A DNA stretch of 64,000 nt from Mycolicibacter senuensis (GTDB lineage: Bacteria > Actinomycetota > Actinomycetes > Mycobacteriales > Mycobacteriaceae). The notes under the pieces were generated by a model that did not search any database, was not told the origin of the DNA, and saw nothing but the letters and a program-made list of their open reading frames with translations. The translations under genes and the position numbers were made by a program. Location of the stretch: the NCBI RefSeq assembly GCF_002101885.1, contig NZ_LQPS01000043.1:1-64000 (forward strand), given 5' to 3'. Positions 19,182 through 29,859 of this stretch are shown one piece after another. The stretch's first letter is position 1, and every line of letters begins with the position of its first letter.

Positions 19182-20167
19182 CCCCGGTACTGCGGATCGG
19201 CGTGCTCGGCGCCGCGCGGATCACCCCGGTGTCGCTGCTCAAACCCGCTGCCGACCACCCCGAGGTGGTGGTGAGCGCGATCGCGGCGCGTGACGCCGGG
19301 CGGGCGCGTGCGTTCGCCGGCAAGCACGGCATCGGCCGAGTCCACGACAGCTACGACGCGCTGATCGCCGACTCGGAGGTCGATGCCGTCTACAACCCGC
19401 TGCCCAACAACCTGCACGGGCGGTGGACGCGGGCGGCGCTGGCCGCCGGGAAACACGTGTTGTGCGAGAAGCCGTTCACCGCCAATGCCGACGAGGCCCG
19501 CGAGATCGCTGCGGTGGCCGCGAAGACCGACCGGGTGGTGATGGAGGCGTTCCATTACCGCTATCACCCGATGACGTTGCGCATCGAGGAGATCATCGCC
19601 TCGGGGGAGTTGGGGACGCTGCGGCGGGTGGAGGCCGCCCTGAGCTTCCCGCTGCCCCGGTTCTCCGACATCCGCTACGACATCTCGCTGGCCGGCGGGG
19701 CGCTGATGGACGCCGGCTGCTACCCGGTGCACATGGTCCGCACCTTTGGCGGCGCGACACCGGAAGTCGTTTCCGCGCAGGCGAAACTGCGTGACCCGCA
19801 GATCGATCGGGCCATGACCGCGCAGTTGCGGTTCCCGGCCGGGCACACCGGGGCGATTCGCTGCTCACTGTGGTCGTCGAACCTGCTGCAGGTCAGCGCC
19901 CGCGTGATCGGTGATCGCGGCGAGTTGCGGGCGCTCAACCCGCTGATGCCCCAGTACTTGCACCGGCTCCGGGTCCGCTCGCAGCAGGGCAAGCGCGTCG
20001 AGCGTTTCGCCCACCGGGCGTCGTATGCCTATCAGCTCGATGCGTTCGCCGACGCCGTGCTGCGCGGCGCACCGGTGCGGACCACGCCCGAGGACGCGAT
20101 CGAGAACATGACCGTCATCGACGCGATCTATCGGGCCGCCGGCCTCGCGGTGCGGCAACCCAGCTGA
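19178..20167 (+). CDS. Gfo/Idh/MocA-family NAD(P)-dependent oxidoreductase
   Basis: A 329-residue dehydrogenase. The N-terminal Rossmann fold begins LRIGVLGAARITPVSLL, followed by DAVYNPLPNNLHGRWTRAALAAGKHVLCEKPF with the diagnostic E-K-P, and by the substrate-domain motif LMDAGCYPVHMVR. Members oxidise or reduce sugars, inositols and related compounds. Coupling to a PIG-L deacetylase suggests a sugar-derivative pathway (inference). It is convergent with the flavin reductase at 20196. Confidence 0.88.
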
Positions 20168-20195
20168 GCAGTGCCCAACCCGCGGCTCGGGGTGT

Positions 20196-20684
20196 TCAGG
20201 CGCCGTGGCCCGCTTCGATGTCGTCGACGTCGGAAAATGCCAGCAGGCCCCCGGTGTGCGGGGGCGCGTACCCGGCGATCGGTTCCAGCAGATAGCCCAG
20301 GTGGTCGCCGAGTTCGATACGGCTCAGCGTCTTGCCGACGAACCATGCCGGAGCGTCATCGAGGATCGGCATGCCCGCGGGCCCGCTGTGCCAGGAGCAG
20401 CGCTCGAATTTGTCGATGTCGTCCCCGGTTCGGCCGCCGAAAAGCCGGGCGAGCTCGAGGTCCCCGCGCGCCAGGACATGGACGGCCAGATGGTCGGACC
20501 GGGCCGCGACCCCGTAGGTGTGGTTGCGTTCGGATACTCCGACCAGAAACCTCGGCGGCTGCAGGCTGGCCTGGGTGGCGAACCCGACCAGACAGCCCGA
20601 GGCGTGACCGTCGGCCGCAGTGGTCACCACGAACATGGTGTAGTCGAGCATTGCGACCAGGCGCTGAAACGATTCGTCGTCCAC
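20196..20684 (-). CDS. flavin reductase-like FMN-binding protein
   Basis: A 162-residue FMN-binding split-barrel protein. Typical elements are MFVVTTAADGHASGCLVGFATQASLQPPRFLVGVSERNHTYGVAARS and VHVLARGDLELARLFGG. The family supplies reduced flavin to partner monooxygenases or acts as a small oxidoreductase. It lies 60 nt downstream of the desaturase on the same strand and may be its distal operon member, but functional linkage is unproven. Confidence 0.82.
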   Translation of the reverse strand: MDDESFQRLVAMLDYTMFVVTTAADGHASGCLVGFATQASLQPPRFLVGVSERNHTYGVAARSDHLAVHVLARGDLELARLFGGRTGDDIDKFERCSWHSGPAGMPILDDAPAWFVGKTLSRIELGDHLGYLLEPIAGYAPPHTGGLLAFSDVDDIEAGHGA

Positions 20685-20744
20685 CCGTCCATGATGTACC
20701 CGCCGACGCCGGCGTGCCCAGCACCGGGCGCCGCAGACTTCGGC

Positions 20745-21797
20745 CTAGGGGAATGCAAGCCGGAAGATGTTGAGCAGTACGGTGCCGAGCTGCCTGGGCA
20801 GGGAACCGGTGTTGTACGGGATGCCGTAACGCCGGCAGATCTCGCGCACCTCCGGCGCGAGCTCGGCGTAGCGGTGGGCCGGCAGGTCCGGGAACAGGTG
20901 ATGCTCGATCTGGTGCGACAGATTGCCCGAAATGATGTGAAACAGCCTGCCCCCGCTCATGTTCGCGGTGCCCAGGATCTGTCGGTAGTACCACTGGCCG
21001 CGGGACTCGCCGCGGGTCTCCTCGACCGTGAACACCCGGGCTCCGTCGGGGAAATGCCCGCAGAAGGTGATTGCGAAGGTCCACATGTTGCGGATCATGT
21101 TCGCCGCCAGGTTGCCGGTCAACGCGAAGCGCCGCGACCGGCCGGCCAACAGTGGGAACGCGACATAGTCCTTCAATACCTGGCGGAAGACCTTGCGGGC
21201 GATCACCCCCAGGGCCTCGCGTTTGTCGGCCATGGTGATTTCGTGGGGCATCCGCTCGATCTCCAGCTCGTAGCCCGCCAGACTGTATTGGAACAGCACG
21301 AAACCCAGTAGGGCGTTGATCGGGTTGAGCAGCTTCTGCCAATCCCAGGCCTGGTCTTCTTTCACCCGCAGGACGGCGTAACCGATGTCGCGATCCACGC
21401 CGATGATGTTGGTGTAGGTGTGGTGCAGGTAGTTGTGCGCGTAACGCCAGTGGTCGGACGGGCAGGCACTGTCCCACTCGAAGGTGGGGCCGTGCAGCGC
21501 CGGATCGCCCATCCAGTCGTACTGGCCGTGCATGACGTTGTGGCCGATCTCCCAGTTGTCGAGGATCTTCGACATGGACAGCATCGCGACGCCGGCCAAC
21601 CAGGCGGGTCGGCGGATGCCGGCGAAAAGCAGTGCACGACCGCCGATCTCGAGGGTGCGCTGTACCCGGACGATTCGACGGATATAGTCGGCGTCCCGCT
21701 TGCCGAGGTCGGCCAGTACCCGTGTCCTGATGGCGTCGAACTCGCGTCCCAATGCATCGGCCTGGTCAGGGGTAAGCGTCATCTCCGGTTCTGCCAT
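20745..21797 (-). CDS. membrane fatty-acid desaturase (DesA3-like)
   Basis: A 350-residue diiron desaturase. Three histidine boxes are present: HNVMHG, HNYLHH and QIEHHLF, with a histidine/aromatic region between hydrophobic pairs. It follows a ferredoxin-type reductase by 19 nt, the same order as Rv3230c-Rv3229c (DesA3) in M. tuberculosis, where the pair makes oleoyl-CoA from stearoyl-CoA. This protein is shorter than DesA3 (about 427 residues by memory), so a paralogue with another substrate is possible. Confidence 0.88.
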   Translation of the reverse strand: MAEPEMTLTPDQADALGREFDAIRTRVLADLGKRDADYIRRIVRVQRTLEIGGRALLFAGIRRPAWLAGVAMLSMSKILDNWEIGHNVMHGQYDWMGDPALHGPTFEWDSACPSDHWRYAHNYLHHTYTNIIGVDRDIGYAVLRVKEDQAWDWQKLLNPINALLGFVLFQYSLAGYELEIERMPHEITMADKREALGVIARKVFRQVLKDYVAFPLLAGRSRRFALTGNLAANMIRNMWTFAITFCGHFPDGARVFTVEETRGESRGQWYYRQILGTANMSGGRLFHIISGNLSHQIEHHLFPDLPAHRYAELAPEVREICRRYGIPYNTGSLPRQLGTVLLNIFRLAFP

Positions 21798-21816
21798 GAT
21801 TGGTTCCCGACGTCCT

Positions 21817-22881
21817 TTACAAGCTGAGTTCGACGTCGCCGACCGGGATCGAGACGCAGATCTGGATATTCTCTTCGCCCGCGTCCGAAAGTGCCCCGGT
21901 GATCAGATTTTGCACCGTGCCGGCGGTTTTGCGGCAGGTGCAGGTCTTGCACAGACCCATCCGGCATCCGCTCGCCGGCTGCAGACCGGCGGACTCTGCC
22001 TGCAGCAGCAGCGGCCGGCCGTCGTCGACCACCGTGATGTCGCTGCCGAGGAAGCTCACGCGGCCGCCGGGGAGATCGGCGGCCGGTGCGAACTGCGGCG
22101 GCACGAAGTTCTCGGCGATTGCGTCGGCGCAGTGTTCCCGCACCGCCGCAACCAGGGCCGGCGGGCCGCAGACATACACCAGGTCGGGAGCCGGCATCGT
22201 GGCATTCAGATGGTCGGCACCGAAATAGCCTGGCAGATCGCCGGGTTCATTCGCCCGGGTGAACCCGTGCAACACCCGCACGTCGGCCATGGCGGCAAGC
22301 TCGTCGCGGTAACAGGCCTCGGAGCGGCTACGTGCGTAGTGCACGAAACTGATCTGGCCCCCGGCGGCGACATGGCCCTCGGCCCGCAAGGTGCGCAGCA
22401 TCGACATCACCGGGGTGATGCCACTGCCGCCGGAGACCATCAGGATCCGCTGCGGACGGGCGGCCGGAAGCACGAAGTCGCCGCTGCCGCCGGTGAGCCC
22501 GACCACCAGGCCCGGGCGGGCGTGCTGGTGCAGGTAGCTCGAGACCAGTCCACCATCGTGCAAGCCGACGGTCAGCTCGATGAGTCGCTGCCCCTCGGCG
22601 TTGGCAGGTGAGTAACAGCGAGTGTGGCGCCGCCCGTCGATGTCCACCGTGAGGTTCAGGTGCTGCCCGGCGCGAAAGCCGGGAAAGGCGGTGTTGGGCT
22701 GCAACGTCATGGTGACACTGCGCGGCGTCCGGTGCCGCACCGCGACGACCTTCGCTCGGGCCTCGCCCGCGGACCACGTCGGCACCACCAGCTCGGTGTA
22801 CCGGTCGATGCTGTGCGGCCAGGTCAGGACCTCGACCAGGCTCGAGACCAGCGCACGGCGCTTTGAGCCTTGTCTAGCCAT
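21817..22881 (-). CDS. ferredoxin reductase with C-terminal [2Fe-2S] domain (desaturase partner)
   Basis: A 354-residue flavoprotein. The FAD-binding barrel carries RCYSPAN, the NAD(P)H domain has MVSGGSGITPVMSMLR and VYVCGPPALV, and the C-terminal plant-type [2Fe-2S] site is C-RMGL-C-KT-C with a later Cys in IQICVS. This is the electron supplier for the desaturase immediately downstream, as in Rv3230c/DesA3. It starts at 22881 with no gene between it and nuoN on the other side. Confidence 0.9.
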   Translation of the reverse strand: MARQGSKRRALVSSLVEVLTWPHSIDRYTELVVPTWSAGEARAKVVAVRHRTPRSVTMTLQPNTAFPGFRAGQHLNLTVDIDGRRHTRCYSPANAEGQRLIELTVGLHDGGLVSSYLHQHARPGLVVGLTGGSGDFVLPAARPQRILMVSGGSGITPVMSMLRTLRAEGHVAAGGQISFVHYARSRSEACYRDELAAMADVRVLHGFTRANEPGDLPGYFGADHLNATMPAPDLVYVCGPPALVAAVREHCADAIAENFVPPQFAPAADLPGGRVSFLGSDITVVDDGRPLLLQAESAGLQPASGCRMGLCKTCTCRKTAGTVQNLITGALSDAGEENIQICVSIPVGDVELSL

Positions 22882-22988
22882 GGGAAGTCGATGCGCCTTT
22901 GACTGGAGATCAGCGGTCCATTTACGTGGAGTATACGGCGTGATATAGCGACGGTTGACTCCGGGGCTGGCCGGGTCGTGCGGACCAG

Positions 22989-23003
22989 CCCGCCCGGGGC
23001 GGG
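22989..23003 (-). terminator. GC-rich hairpin just after nuoN
   Basis: CCCGCC (22989-22994) pairs with GGCGGG (22998-23003), 2 nt beyond the nuoN stop reading leftward. There is no T run, so it would be a U-less mycobacterial-type terminator or a 3' stabilising hairpin. Confidence 0.35.
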
Positions 23004-23005
23004 TG

Positions 23006-24619
23006 TCAGAAGGCGAACTGGGTCGCGGCGTCCACCAGGTCGAGCAGCGGCTGCGGAAACACCCCCAGCGCCACGGTGACTGCGGCGCACAGCGCGATCG
23101 CCGTTTTACTCCACACGCTGGGCAGCACCAGTTGCGGCGGGTCGTCGGGGGAGTCGGTGAAGAACATCAGCACGATCACCCGTACGTAGAAGTAGGCGGC
23201 GACACCGCTGGCGATCACACCGATCACCACCAGTGGCACGGCGCCACTCTCGGCGGCCGCGGAGAACACGGCGAACTTGCTGATGAATCCACTGGTCAAC
23301 GGGATGCCCGCGAACGCCAGCAGGAACATCGAGAACAGCAGCCCCACAACGGGATAACGCTGCCCCAATCCGGCCCACCGGGACATGTCGAGCTCTTCTT
23401 CCCCGCCGGGGCCGCGGATCAGGTTCACGACCGCGAATGCGCCGACGGTGGAGAAGCTGTAGGCGGCCAGGTAGAACAGCGTCGAGGAGACACCCGCGGA
23501 GGTCGCCGACAGCACGCCGGTGAGCACGAAGCCGACATGGGCGATCGAGGAGTAGGCCAGCATCCGCTTGATCTCGGTCTGGGTGATCGCCGCAATGGTG
23601 GCGACCACCATGGTCAGCACCGAGATCAGCCACAGCAGCGGACGCCACTGGTCGTGCAGCGCCGGCAGCGCGACATAGATGATCCGCAGCATCGCCCCGA
23701 ATGCGGCGACCTTGGTCGCGGCCGCCATGAAGCCGGTGATCGGCGTCGGCGCCCCGACATAGACGTCCGGGATCCAGGAGTGGAACGGCACCGCGCCGAC
23801 CTTGAAGAACAGCCCCACCAACAGCAGTCCGGCGCCGATCAGCGCCAACGGATCGTTGCTGTGGGAGAACAGTTGCTCGCCGATCTCTGACAACGTCAGC
23901 GATGCGGTGGCGCCGTAGAGCAGGGCGGCCCCGAACAGGAACAGCGCCGAGGAGAACGCGCCCAGCAGAAAGTACTTCAGCGCCGCCTCCTGCGACAGCA
24001 GCCGGCGGTACCGGGCCAGCCCGCACAACAGGTACAGCGGCAGTGAGAGCACCTCGAGGGCCACGAACATCGTCACCAGGTCGTTGGCGGCCGGGAAGAC
24101 CATCATCCCGCCGATCGCCAGCATCGTCAGCGGGAACACCTCGGTCTGGGTTATCCCGCTGCGGGCCGCGTCGAGTTCGGCGGCGCTGCCCGGCACCGCC
24201 GATCCCTGCGGGGTGAAGGAGTCCAGCCCGGCCCGCCCGCGGACCGCGGGAGAGGCAGTGGGTGCGGTCGCCGCGCCCGGTCCCTCGGGAGCCCCCGTGC
24301 CGATGTTGCGTTCGGCGATGAAGACCATGGCCATGATCCCCACCAGCAGCACGATGCCCTGCAGCACCAACGCCGGCCGGTCGACGGCGATCGCGCCGAG
24401 CACCGTGATGTGGCCGTCGGCCGGCAGGTCACGTCCCACCGCGACAAGGCTGATGAACGCCGCGGCCAGCCCGCCGATGGCGAGCAGGACCTGCATCAGG
24501 TAGCGCGCCCGCCGCGCCACGAACGCCTCGAAGAGCACGCCGGTGACCGCGGTGCCGAAGACGATCAGCAGCGGCAACAACAGGTCGTATTCGATGTGGG
24601 GTGTTGGCATGCCCGACAT
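23006..24619 (-). CDS. nuoN: NADH-quinone oxidoreductase subunit N
   Basis: A 537-residue antiporter-like proton-pumping subunit of complex I. Features are SLPLYLLCGLARYRRLLSQEAALKYFLLGAFSSALFLFG, FFKVGAVPFHSWIPDVYVGAPTPITGFMAAATKVAAFGAM (conserved Lys and Pro-rich loop), KRMLAYSSIAHVGFVL and FSMFLLAFAGIPLTSGFISKFAVF. It is the last gene of the operon, starting 2 nt after nuoM. An Ala/Pro-rich insertion around residues 110-140 is unusual but fits a loop. Confidence 0.95.
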   Translation of the reverse strand: MSGMPTPHIEYDLLLPLLIVFGTAVTGVLFEAFVARRARYLMQVLLAIGGLAAAFISLVAVGRDLPADGHITVLGAIAVDRPALVLQGIVLLVGIMAMVFIAERNIGTGAPEGPGAATAPTASPAVRGRAGLDSFTPQGSAVPGSAAELDAARSGITQTEVFPLTMLAIGGMMVFPAANDLVTMFVALEVLSLPLYLLCGLARYRRLLSQEAALKYFLLGAFSSALFLFGAALLYGATASLTLSEIGEQLFSHSNDPLALIGAGLLLVGLFFKVGAVPFHSWIPDVYVGAPTPITGFMAAATKVAAFGAMLRIIYVALPALHDQWRPLLWLISVLTMVVATIAAITQTEIKRMLAYSSIAHVGFVLTGVLSATSAGVSSTLFYLAAYSFSTVGAFAVVNLIRGPGGEEELDMSRWAGLGQRYPVVGLLFSMFLLAFAGIPLTSGFISKFAVFSAAAESGAVPLVVIGVIASGVAAYFYVRVIVLMFFTDSPDDPPQLVLPSVWSKTAIALCAAVTVALGVFPQPLLDLVDAATQFAF

Positions 24620-24621
24620 GG

Positions 24622-26190
24622 TCAGTGCGCCCCCTCGGCGGTCAGCGGTGCCGGGTCGGTCTCACCGATCGTGGTCAAGGTGTGCGCGACGCCCGGATTG
24701 ATGATGTCGAGCACCGGTTTCGGGTAGAAGCCCAAAAACAGCAGCAACGCGATCAACGGTGCGACGACGACGAGCTCGCGGGGCACCAGATCTCGGATGC
24801 GTTCGTTGCCCGCGGTGACCGGGCCGGTCATCACCCGCTGATAGAGCCACAACATGTAGATCGACGACAGCACCAGCGCGGTGGTGCCGACAGTCGCCGC
24901 CAGCCAGTACCGGTTGAACGTGCCCACCAGCACCAGGAATTCGCTGATGAACGGTGCAAGCCCGGGCAGCGACAGGGTGGCCATCGCCGCGACCATGAAG
25001 GTACCGGCCATCACCGGGGCCACCTTCTGCACGCCGCCGTAGTCGGCGATGGCCCGGGTGCCGCCGCGCCGGGAGATCAGGAACCCGGCGATCAGGAACA
25101 GCGCCGCGGTCGACAACCCGTGGTTGAGCATGTACAGCGTCGAACCGCTCTGACCCTGGCTGGTCATCACGAAGATCCCCAGGATGATGAAGCCGAAGTG
25201 CGAGATCGACGTGTAGGCGATCAATCGCATGATGTCGCGCTGGCCGATCGCCACCATCGCCCCGTAGACCACCCCGATCACCGCCAGCACGATGATTGCG
25301 GGACGGAAATACGTTGAGGCGTCGGGGAACAGCTGCAGGCAGTAGCGCAGCATGCCGAAGGTCCCCACCTTGTCCATGACCGCCATCATCAGCACCGCGG
25401 TGGCCGGGGTGGATTCCACCGCGGCATCGGGCAGCCACCGGTGCAGCGGCCACAGTGGCGCCTTGACCGCGAACGCGAACATGAAGCCGGCGAACAGCAG
25501 CTTGAGCACGCCCGGATCCACCGTGGTGGTGGCCGACGAGAACAACGAGACCAGTTCGCGGAAGTCGAAGGTGCCGCCCGATGAGCCCTCAGTACCTTCC
25601 CGGGCGCTCACCATGTACACACCGATCACCGCGGCCAGCATGATCAGACCGCCGAACAGGTTGTACAGCAAGAACTTCAACGCCGCTTGGGAACGCTTGG
25701 CGCCATTGCCGAAGCCGCCGATCATGAAGTACATCGGGATCAGCATCGCCTCGAAGAAGACGTAGAACAGCAGTACGTCCAGCGAGACCAGCGAGATCAG
25801 CACCATCGCCTCGACGGCCAGGGTGAGCGCGGCGAAGGCGTGCGGGCCGCGGCGACGCTTACCCTCACCGTCGTTCCAGCCGGCAAGCATCAGCAGCGGC
25901 ACCAGCCCGGCGGTCAGCAACGCCAGCACCACCGCGATACCGTCCACACCGAGCGTGTAGCGCGCCCCGAAAGCCGGTATCCAGGCATGGGATTCGACGA
26001 ACTGATACGGGGCGGCGACCGGGGTGGTGTCGAACTCGGCGGTGATCACCACCGCGATCGCCAGCGTCACCAGACTCACCAGCAGGCCGGTCCACTTCGC
26101 CAGTCGTGTCGCGGCAGCCGGTAGCACGATGACGGCGCCGGCGCCGGCCAGTGGCACCAACCAGAGCAGGCTCAGCCAGGGCAGGTTCAT
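24622..26190 (-). CDS. nuoM: NADH-quinone oxidoreductase subunit M
   Basis: A 522-residue antiporter-like subunit. The ATG at 26190 ([16 protein letters not shown]) is preferred; a GTG two codons upstream would overlap the nuoL stop. Motifs are [17 protein letters not shown] (membrane Glu), [41 protein letters not shown] and [19 protein letters not shown]. The frame stays open far upstream because of GC bias, but that part is antisense-type noise inside nuoL. Confidence 0.95.
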   Translation of the reverse strand: MNLPWLSLLWLVPLAGAGAVIVLPAAATRLAKWTGLLVSLVTLAIAVVITAEFDTTPVAAPYQFVESHAWIPAFGARYTLGVDGIAVVLALLTAGLVPLLMLAGWNDGEGKRRRGPHAFAALTLAVEAMVLISLVSLDVLLFYVFFEAMLIPMYFMIGGFGNGAKRSQAALKFLLYNLFGGLIMLAAVIGVYMVSAREGTEGSSGGTFDFRELVSLFSSATTTVDPGVLKLLFAGFMFAFAVKAPLWPLHRWLPDAAVESTPATAVLMMAVMDKVGTFGMLRYCLQLFPDASTYFRPAIIVLAVIGVVYGAMVAIGQRDIMRLIAYTSISHFGFIILGIFVMTSQGQSGSTLYMLNHGLSTAALFLIAGFLISRRGGTRAIADYGGVQKVAPVMAGTFMVAAMATLSLPGLAPFISEFLVLVGTFNRYWLAATVGTTALVLSSIYMLWLYQRVMTGPVTAGNERIRDLVPRELVVVAPLIALLLFLGFYPKPVLDIINPGVAHTLTTIGETDPAPLTAEGAH

Positions 26191-26192
26191 AT

Positions 26193-28130
26193 TCACAGTT
26201 GCACCGCCAGCACTACCGCGACGACCAGCACCGCGCCGGCCAGCATGGTCAGCGCATAGCTGCGCACGAACCCGGTCTGCAGTCGCCGCAGCAGCAGCGA
26301 TGCGAGCGCGACCAGCCCGGCTCCGGTGTTGACCGAGCCGTCCACCACCCGGTCGTCGACGTCGACCAGGGCTTGCGCCAGTCGGTTTCCCGGACGCATG
26401 AACACCTCCTCGTTGAAGGCATCGCCGTAGAGATACTGGCGGGCCGCGACCGTCAGGGGCGACACGTCGGTGGGTTCGGTGATGGGTATCGCCTTGCGGC
26501 CGTACATCCGGTATGCCACCGCGACTCCGAGCAGCACGATCCCCAACGTGATCGCGCCGGTGAGCCAGGCCGGGATGAGGTGCGCCGCTTCGTGACCGGC
26601 GGCTGCGGCGCCGGTCACCACCGGTTCCAGCCAGTGCTCGAGGCGACCGCCGATGGCCAGCGCGGCCCCGGAGAACACGGCGCCGACGGCCAGCACGATC
26701 ATCGGCCAGGTCATCACCCGCGGGGACTCGTGCGGATGTTGCAGCGCCCGCTCCTGGCTCACCTCGCTCTCGTCGGCCGCCCAGCGGCGTTCGCCGCCGA
26801 AGGTCATCAGCATCACCCGGGTCATGTAGAACGCGGTGATCCCGGCGCCCAGGATCGTCACCGCGCCCAAGACCCAGCCTCGGGTCCCGCCGGTTGCCAG
26901 CGCGGCCTCGATGATCGCGTCTTTGGACCAGTAGCCCGCGAACGGTGGCACCCCGATGATCGCCAGGTAGCACAGTCCGAACGTCACGAACGTCACCGGC
27001 ATGAAGGCACGCAGCGCGCCGTAGCGGCGCATGTCCTGCTCGTCGTTCATCCCGTGCATCACCGAGCCCGAGCCCAGGAACAGCCCGGCCTTGAAGAAGC
27101 CGTGGGTGAGCAGGTGCATGATCGCGACGGCGTAGCCGGCCGGGCCGAGGCCCGCGGCCAGCACCATGTAGCCGATCTGGCTGACGGTGGAGGCGGCCAG
27201 CGCCCGCTTGATGTCGTCTTTGGCGCAGCCGATGATCGCACCGAACAGCAGTGTGATCGCACCGACCACCACGACCGCCAGCCGCGCGTCGGCGGACAGG
27301 TCGAACACCGGGCCGGACCGCACGATCAGGTACACCCCGGCGGTCACCATGGTCGCGGCGTGGATCAGCGCCGACACCGGCGTGGGGCCCTCCATCGCGT
27401 CGAACAACCAGGCTTGCAGCGGAACCTGCGCGGACTTGGCGCAGGCTCCCAGCAGCAGCAGCAACCCGATGGCGGTGGTCCACCCGCTGGACCCGGCCTC
27501 TTCGACCGCGCCGAACAGCCCGTCGAACGACAGTGTGCCGAAGCCGGCGAACATGACGAACATGGCCAGTGACAGCCCGATGTCACCGACCCGGTTGGAC
27601 ACGAACGCCTTCTTGCCGGCCGCCGCCGCGACCGGCCGGGCGTACCAGAAGCCGATCAGCAGGTAAGACGCCAGGCCGACACCTTCCCAGCCCACGTAGA
27701 GGCCCAGGTAGTTGTCGGCGACGACCAGCAGCAGCATCGCCGCGACGAACAGGTTCAGGTAGGCGAAGAAGCGTCGACGGTCGGGGTCGTCTTTCATGTA
27801 GCCGATCGAGTAGATGTGGATCAACGCGCCCACTCCGCTGATCAGCAACACGAAGCAGATCGACAGCTGATCGATCAGCATCCCGAAGTCGACCTGCAGC
27901 GCACCGACCGGCACCCAACTGAACAGGTGGCTGTGAATCGCCCGGTCCTCGCCCGGCCGGCCCAGCATCTCGGTCAGCAACACCAGCCCGATCCCGAACG
28001 AGGAGAGCACGGCGGCGCAGGCCAGCAGGTGCCCCCAGCGGTCGGTCCGTCGCCCGCCGAGCAGCAAGATCAACGCGCCGGCCGCCGGTAGCGCCACCAG
28101 CAGCCAGCTCAGCTGGCTCAGATTCGTCAT
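26193..28130 (-). CDS. nuoL: NADH-quinone oxidoreductase subunit L
   Basis: A 645-residue distal proton-pumping subunit. Hallmarks are [76 protein letters not shown] and [29 protein letters not shown] use the internal ATG at 28130 (MTNLSQ) because GGAAG lies 6 nt upstream; the ATG at 28142 lacks such a site. It carries the long C-terminal helix HL expected for NuoL. Confidence 0.95.
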   Translation of the reverse strand: MTNLSQLSWLLVALPAAGALILLLGGRRTDRWGHLLACAAVLSSFGIGLVLLTEMLGRPGEDRAIHSHLFSWVPVGALQVDFGMLIDQLSICFVLLISGVGALIHIYSIGYMKDDPDRRRFFAYLNLFVAAMLLLVVADNYLGLYVGWEGVGLASYLLIGFWYARPVAAAAGKKAFVSNRVGDIGLSLAMFVMFAGFGTLSFDGLFGAVEEAGSSGWTTAIGLLLLLGACAKSAQVPLQAWLFDAMEGPTPVSALIHAATMVTAGVYLIVRSGPVFDLSADARLAVVVVGAITLLFGAIIGCAKDDIKRALAASTVSQIGYMVLAAGLGPAGYAVAIMHLLTHGFFKAGLFLGSGSVMHGMNDEQDMRRYGALRAFMPVTFVTFGLCYLAIIGVPPFAGYWSKDAIIEAALATGGTRGWVLGAVTILGAGITAFYMTRVMLMTFGGERRWAADESEVSQERALQHPHESPRVMTWPMIVLAVGAVFSGAALAIGGRLEHWLEPVVTGAAAAGHEAAHLIPAWLTGAITLGIVLLGVAVAYRMYGRKAIPITEPTDVSPLTVAARQYLYGDAFNEEVFMRPGNRLAQALVDVDDRVVDGSVNTGAGLVALASLLLRRLQTGFVRSYALTMLAGAVLVVAVVLAVQL

Positions 28131-28145
28131 AGAGCTTCCCAACTC

Positions 28146-28445
28146 CTAGCCGCGCAGTAGGTTCGCGTCGTCGACCGACACGGATCGCCGGGCCCGGAAT
28201 ATCGTCATGATGATGGCCAGGCCGATCACCACCTCGCAGGCGGCGACGACCATCGTGAAGAAGGCGACCATCTGACCGTCGAGCGCCGAATGCAGCCGGG
28301 CGAAGGTGACGAACGCCAGATTGGCGGCGTTGAGCATCAGCTCGACACACATGAACATCACCAACGCGTTGCGCCGCAACATCACTCCGGTGGCGCCGAG
28401 GGTGAACAGCATCGCCGACAGGTAGAGATAGTTCTCCGGGTTCAC
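28146..28445 (-). CDS. nuoK: NADH-quinone oxidoreductase subunit K
   Basis: A 99-residue three-helix subunit with [35 protein letters not shown] (membrane Glu) and [15 protein letters not shown]. The start overlaps the nuoJ stop (ATGA). Confidence 0.96.
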   Translation of the reverse strand: MNPENYLYLSAMLFTLGATGVMLRRNALVMFMCVELMLNAANLAFVTFARLHSALDGQMVAFFTMVVAACEVVIGLAIIMTIFRARRSVSVDDANLLRG

Positions 28446-29290
28446 TGGCCTGACTCCTCGCCGTTGCTCGCCGGAGCCATCCGCTGCTCCTCGGCATCGT
28501 CACTGTCGGCGTGGGCCGCGTTGCCGGCGGCGCCGACCCAGCGGTGCTGCAAGGTGTCCGACACCGACAGCTCCGAATAGGAGCCGTCGGGCAGCCGCGC
28601 GGCGATGTCGACGGCGTTGTGGCGGGCGTAGACGCCGGGCGTCGGCAGCGGGGTGGGGCGGTTGCCGGACCGGAAACGCAGGATGGACAGCTCCCGCTGC
28701 GTCAGCCGCGGTTGCAGCCGCTCCCGATGGGTCAGCACCATGGCCGCGACCACCGCGGTGATCAACAGCGCGCTGGTGAGCTCGAAAGCCCAGAGGTAAC
28801 GGGTGAAGATCAGCGCCGCCAGGCCCTCGACGTTGCCCTCGCCGACCATGCCGGAGTCGGACGAGCCGCCGGTGGCCGGGGCGCCGATTCCGCGCAGGTG
28901 CATCGTCGCGCCGCCGACCCCGGCGATCAGCAGCACCCCGAAAGCGATCCCGGCGAGCGTCGAGGCGATCCGCTGCCCGCGCAGGGTCTCCACCAGTGAC
29001 TCGGCGGAGTCGACCCCGATCAGCATCATCACGAACAGGAACAGCATCATCACCGCGCCGGTGTAGACCACGATCTGCACCACGCCGAGGAACATCGCGT
29101 CCTGGACGAAGTAGAAAACGGCCAGCGACAGCATCGTCATCGCCAGGAACAGTGCCGAATACACCGCCTTGGCGGCGGTGACGACCCCGACGGCGCCGAC
29201 CAGGGCCAGGGCCCCGACGATCCAGAAGGTCACCGCTTCCCCGGTGGAGGTGCGGACCACGATGTCGGAGGCAAGCAGTGCGGCGTCCAT
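28442..29290 (-). CDS. nuoJ: NADH-quinone oxidoreductase subunit J
   Basis: A 282-residue membrane subunit. The core includes [53 protein letters not shown], with the pi-bulge region [11 protein letters not shown]. The C-terminal 80 or so residues are a charged cytoplasmic tail typical of actinobacterial NuoJ and longer than in E. coli. The start codon shares one base with the nuoI stop (TGATG). Confidence 0.95.
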   Translation of the reverse strand: MDAALLASDIVVRTSTGEAVTFWIVGALALVGAVGVVTAAKAVYSALFLAMTMLSLAVFYFVQDAMFLGVVQIVVYTGAVMMLFLFVMMLIGVDSAESLVETLRGQRIASTLAGIAFGVLLIAGVGGATMHLRGIGAPATGGSSDSGMVGEGNVEGLAALIFTRYLWAFELTSALLITAVVAAMVLTHRERLQPRLTQRELSILRFRSGNRPTPLPTPGVYARHNAVDIAARLPDGSYSELSVSDTLQHRWVGAAGNAAHADSDDAEEQRMAPASNGEESGQ

Positions 29291-29859
29291 CAGGCCTTAC
29301 CCTGCTTCTTCCGGTCCAGCATGACGAAGAGGTCGGGATTCTCGTCGAGCCCCTCCGGGCCGACCCTGCCCAGGTAGTAATCCTTCTCGGTGGCGCCCGG
29401 CGGCATCGGGTGCGGCGGTGCGGTCATGTCGGACTCCAGCGGCGCGAGCAGCTGGTGGCGTTCCAAGATCAGATCGGCTCGGTTGTCCGCGGCCATCTCA
29501 TAGTCGTTGGTCATGGTCAACGCGCGGGTCGGGCAGGCTTCGATGCACAGTCCGCAGCCGATGCAGCGCAGATAGTTGATCTGATAGACGCGGCCGTAGC
29601 GTTCGCCGGGGGAGAAGCGCTCATCGTCGGTGTTGTCGGCGGCCTCCACATAGATGGCGTCGGCCGGACACGCCCACGCGCACAGTTCGCAGCCGATGCA
29701 CTTCTCCAACCCGTCCGGATGCCGGTTGAGCTGGTGGCGACCGTGATAGCGCCGCGCCGTGGGTTTCTTCTGCTCCGGGTAGCCGTCATTGATCGGCCGC
29801 CTGAACATCGTCCGCCAGGTGACGCCGAACCCGGCCAGCGCGTCTCTGAGCCTAGCCAT
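29290..29859 (-). CDS. nuoI: NADH-quinone oxidoreductase subunit I (8Fe ferredoxin)
   Basis: A 189-residue peripheral subunit with two [4Fe-4S] motifs, [12 protein letters not shown] and [12 protein letters not shown], carrying clusters N6a/N6b. Two in-frame ATGs exist. GGAGG ends immediately before the ATG at 29865 but is 6 nt from the ATG at 29859, so the latter ([10 protein letters not shown]) is the likely start. It overlaps the 3' end of nuoH by a few bases. Confidence 0.94.
   Translation of the reverse strand: MARLRDALAGFGVTWRTMFRRPINDGYPEQKKPTARRYHGRHQLNRHPDGLEKCIGCELCAWACPADAIYVEAADNTDDERFSPGERYGRVYQINYLRCIGCGLCIEACPTRALTMTNDYEMAADNRADLILERHQLLAPLESDMTAPPHPMPPGATEKDYYLGRVGPEGLDENPDLFVMLDRKKQGKA

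Noticed and set aside
24622..27483. A 953-codon minus-strand frame covering nuoM and much of nuoL
   Set aside because: Only the last 522 codons are NuoM; the upstream part is Arg/Gly-rich out-of-frame nuoL sequence, so it is not a fusion protein.
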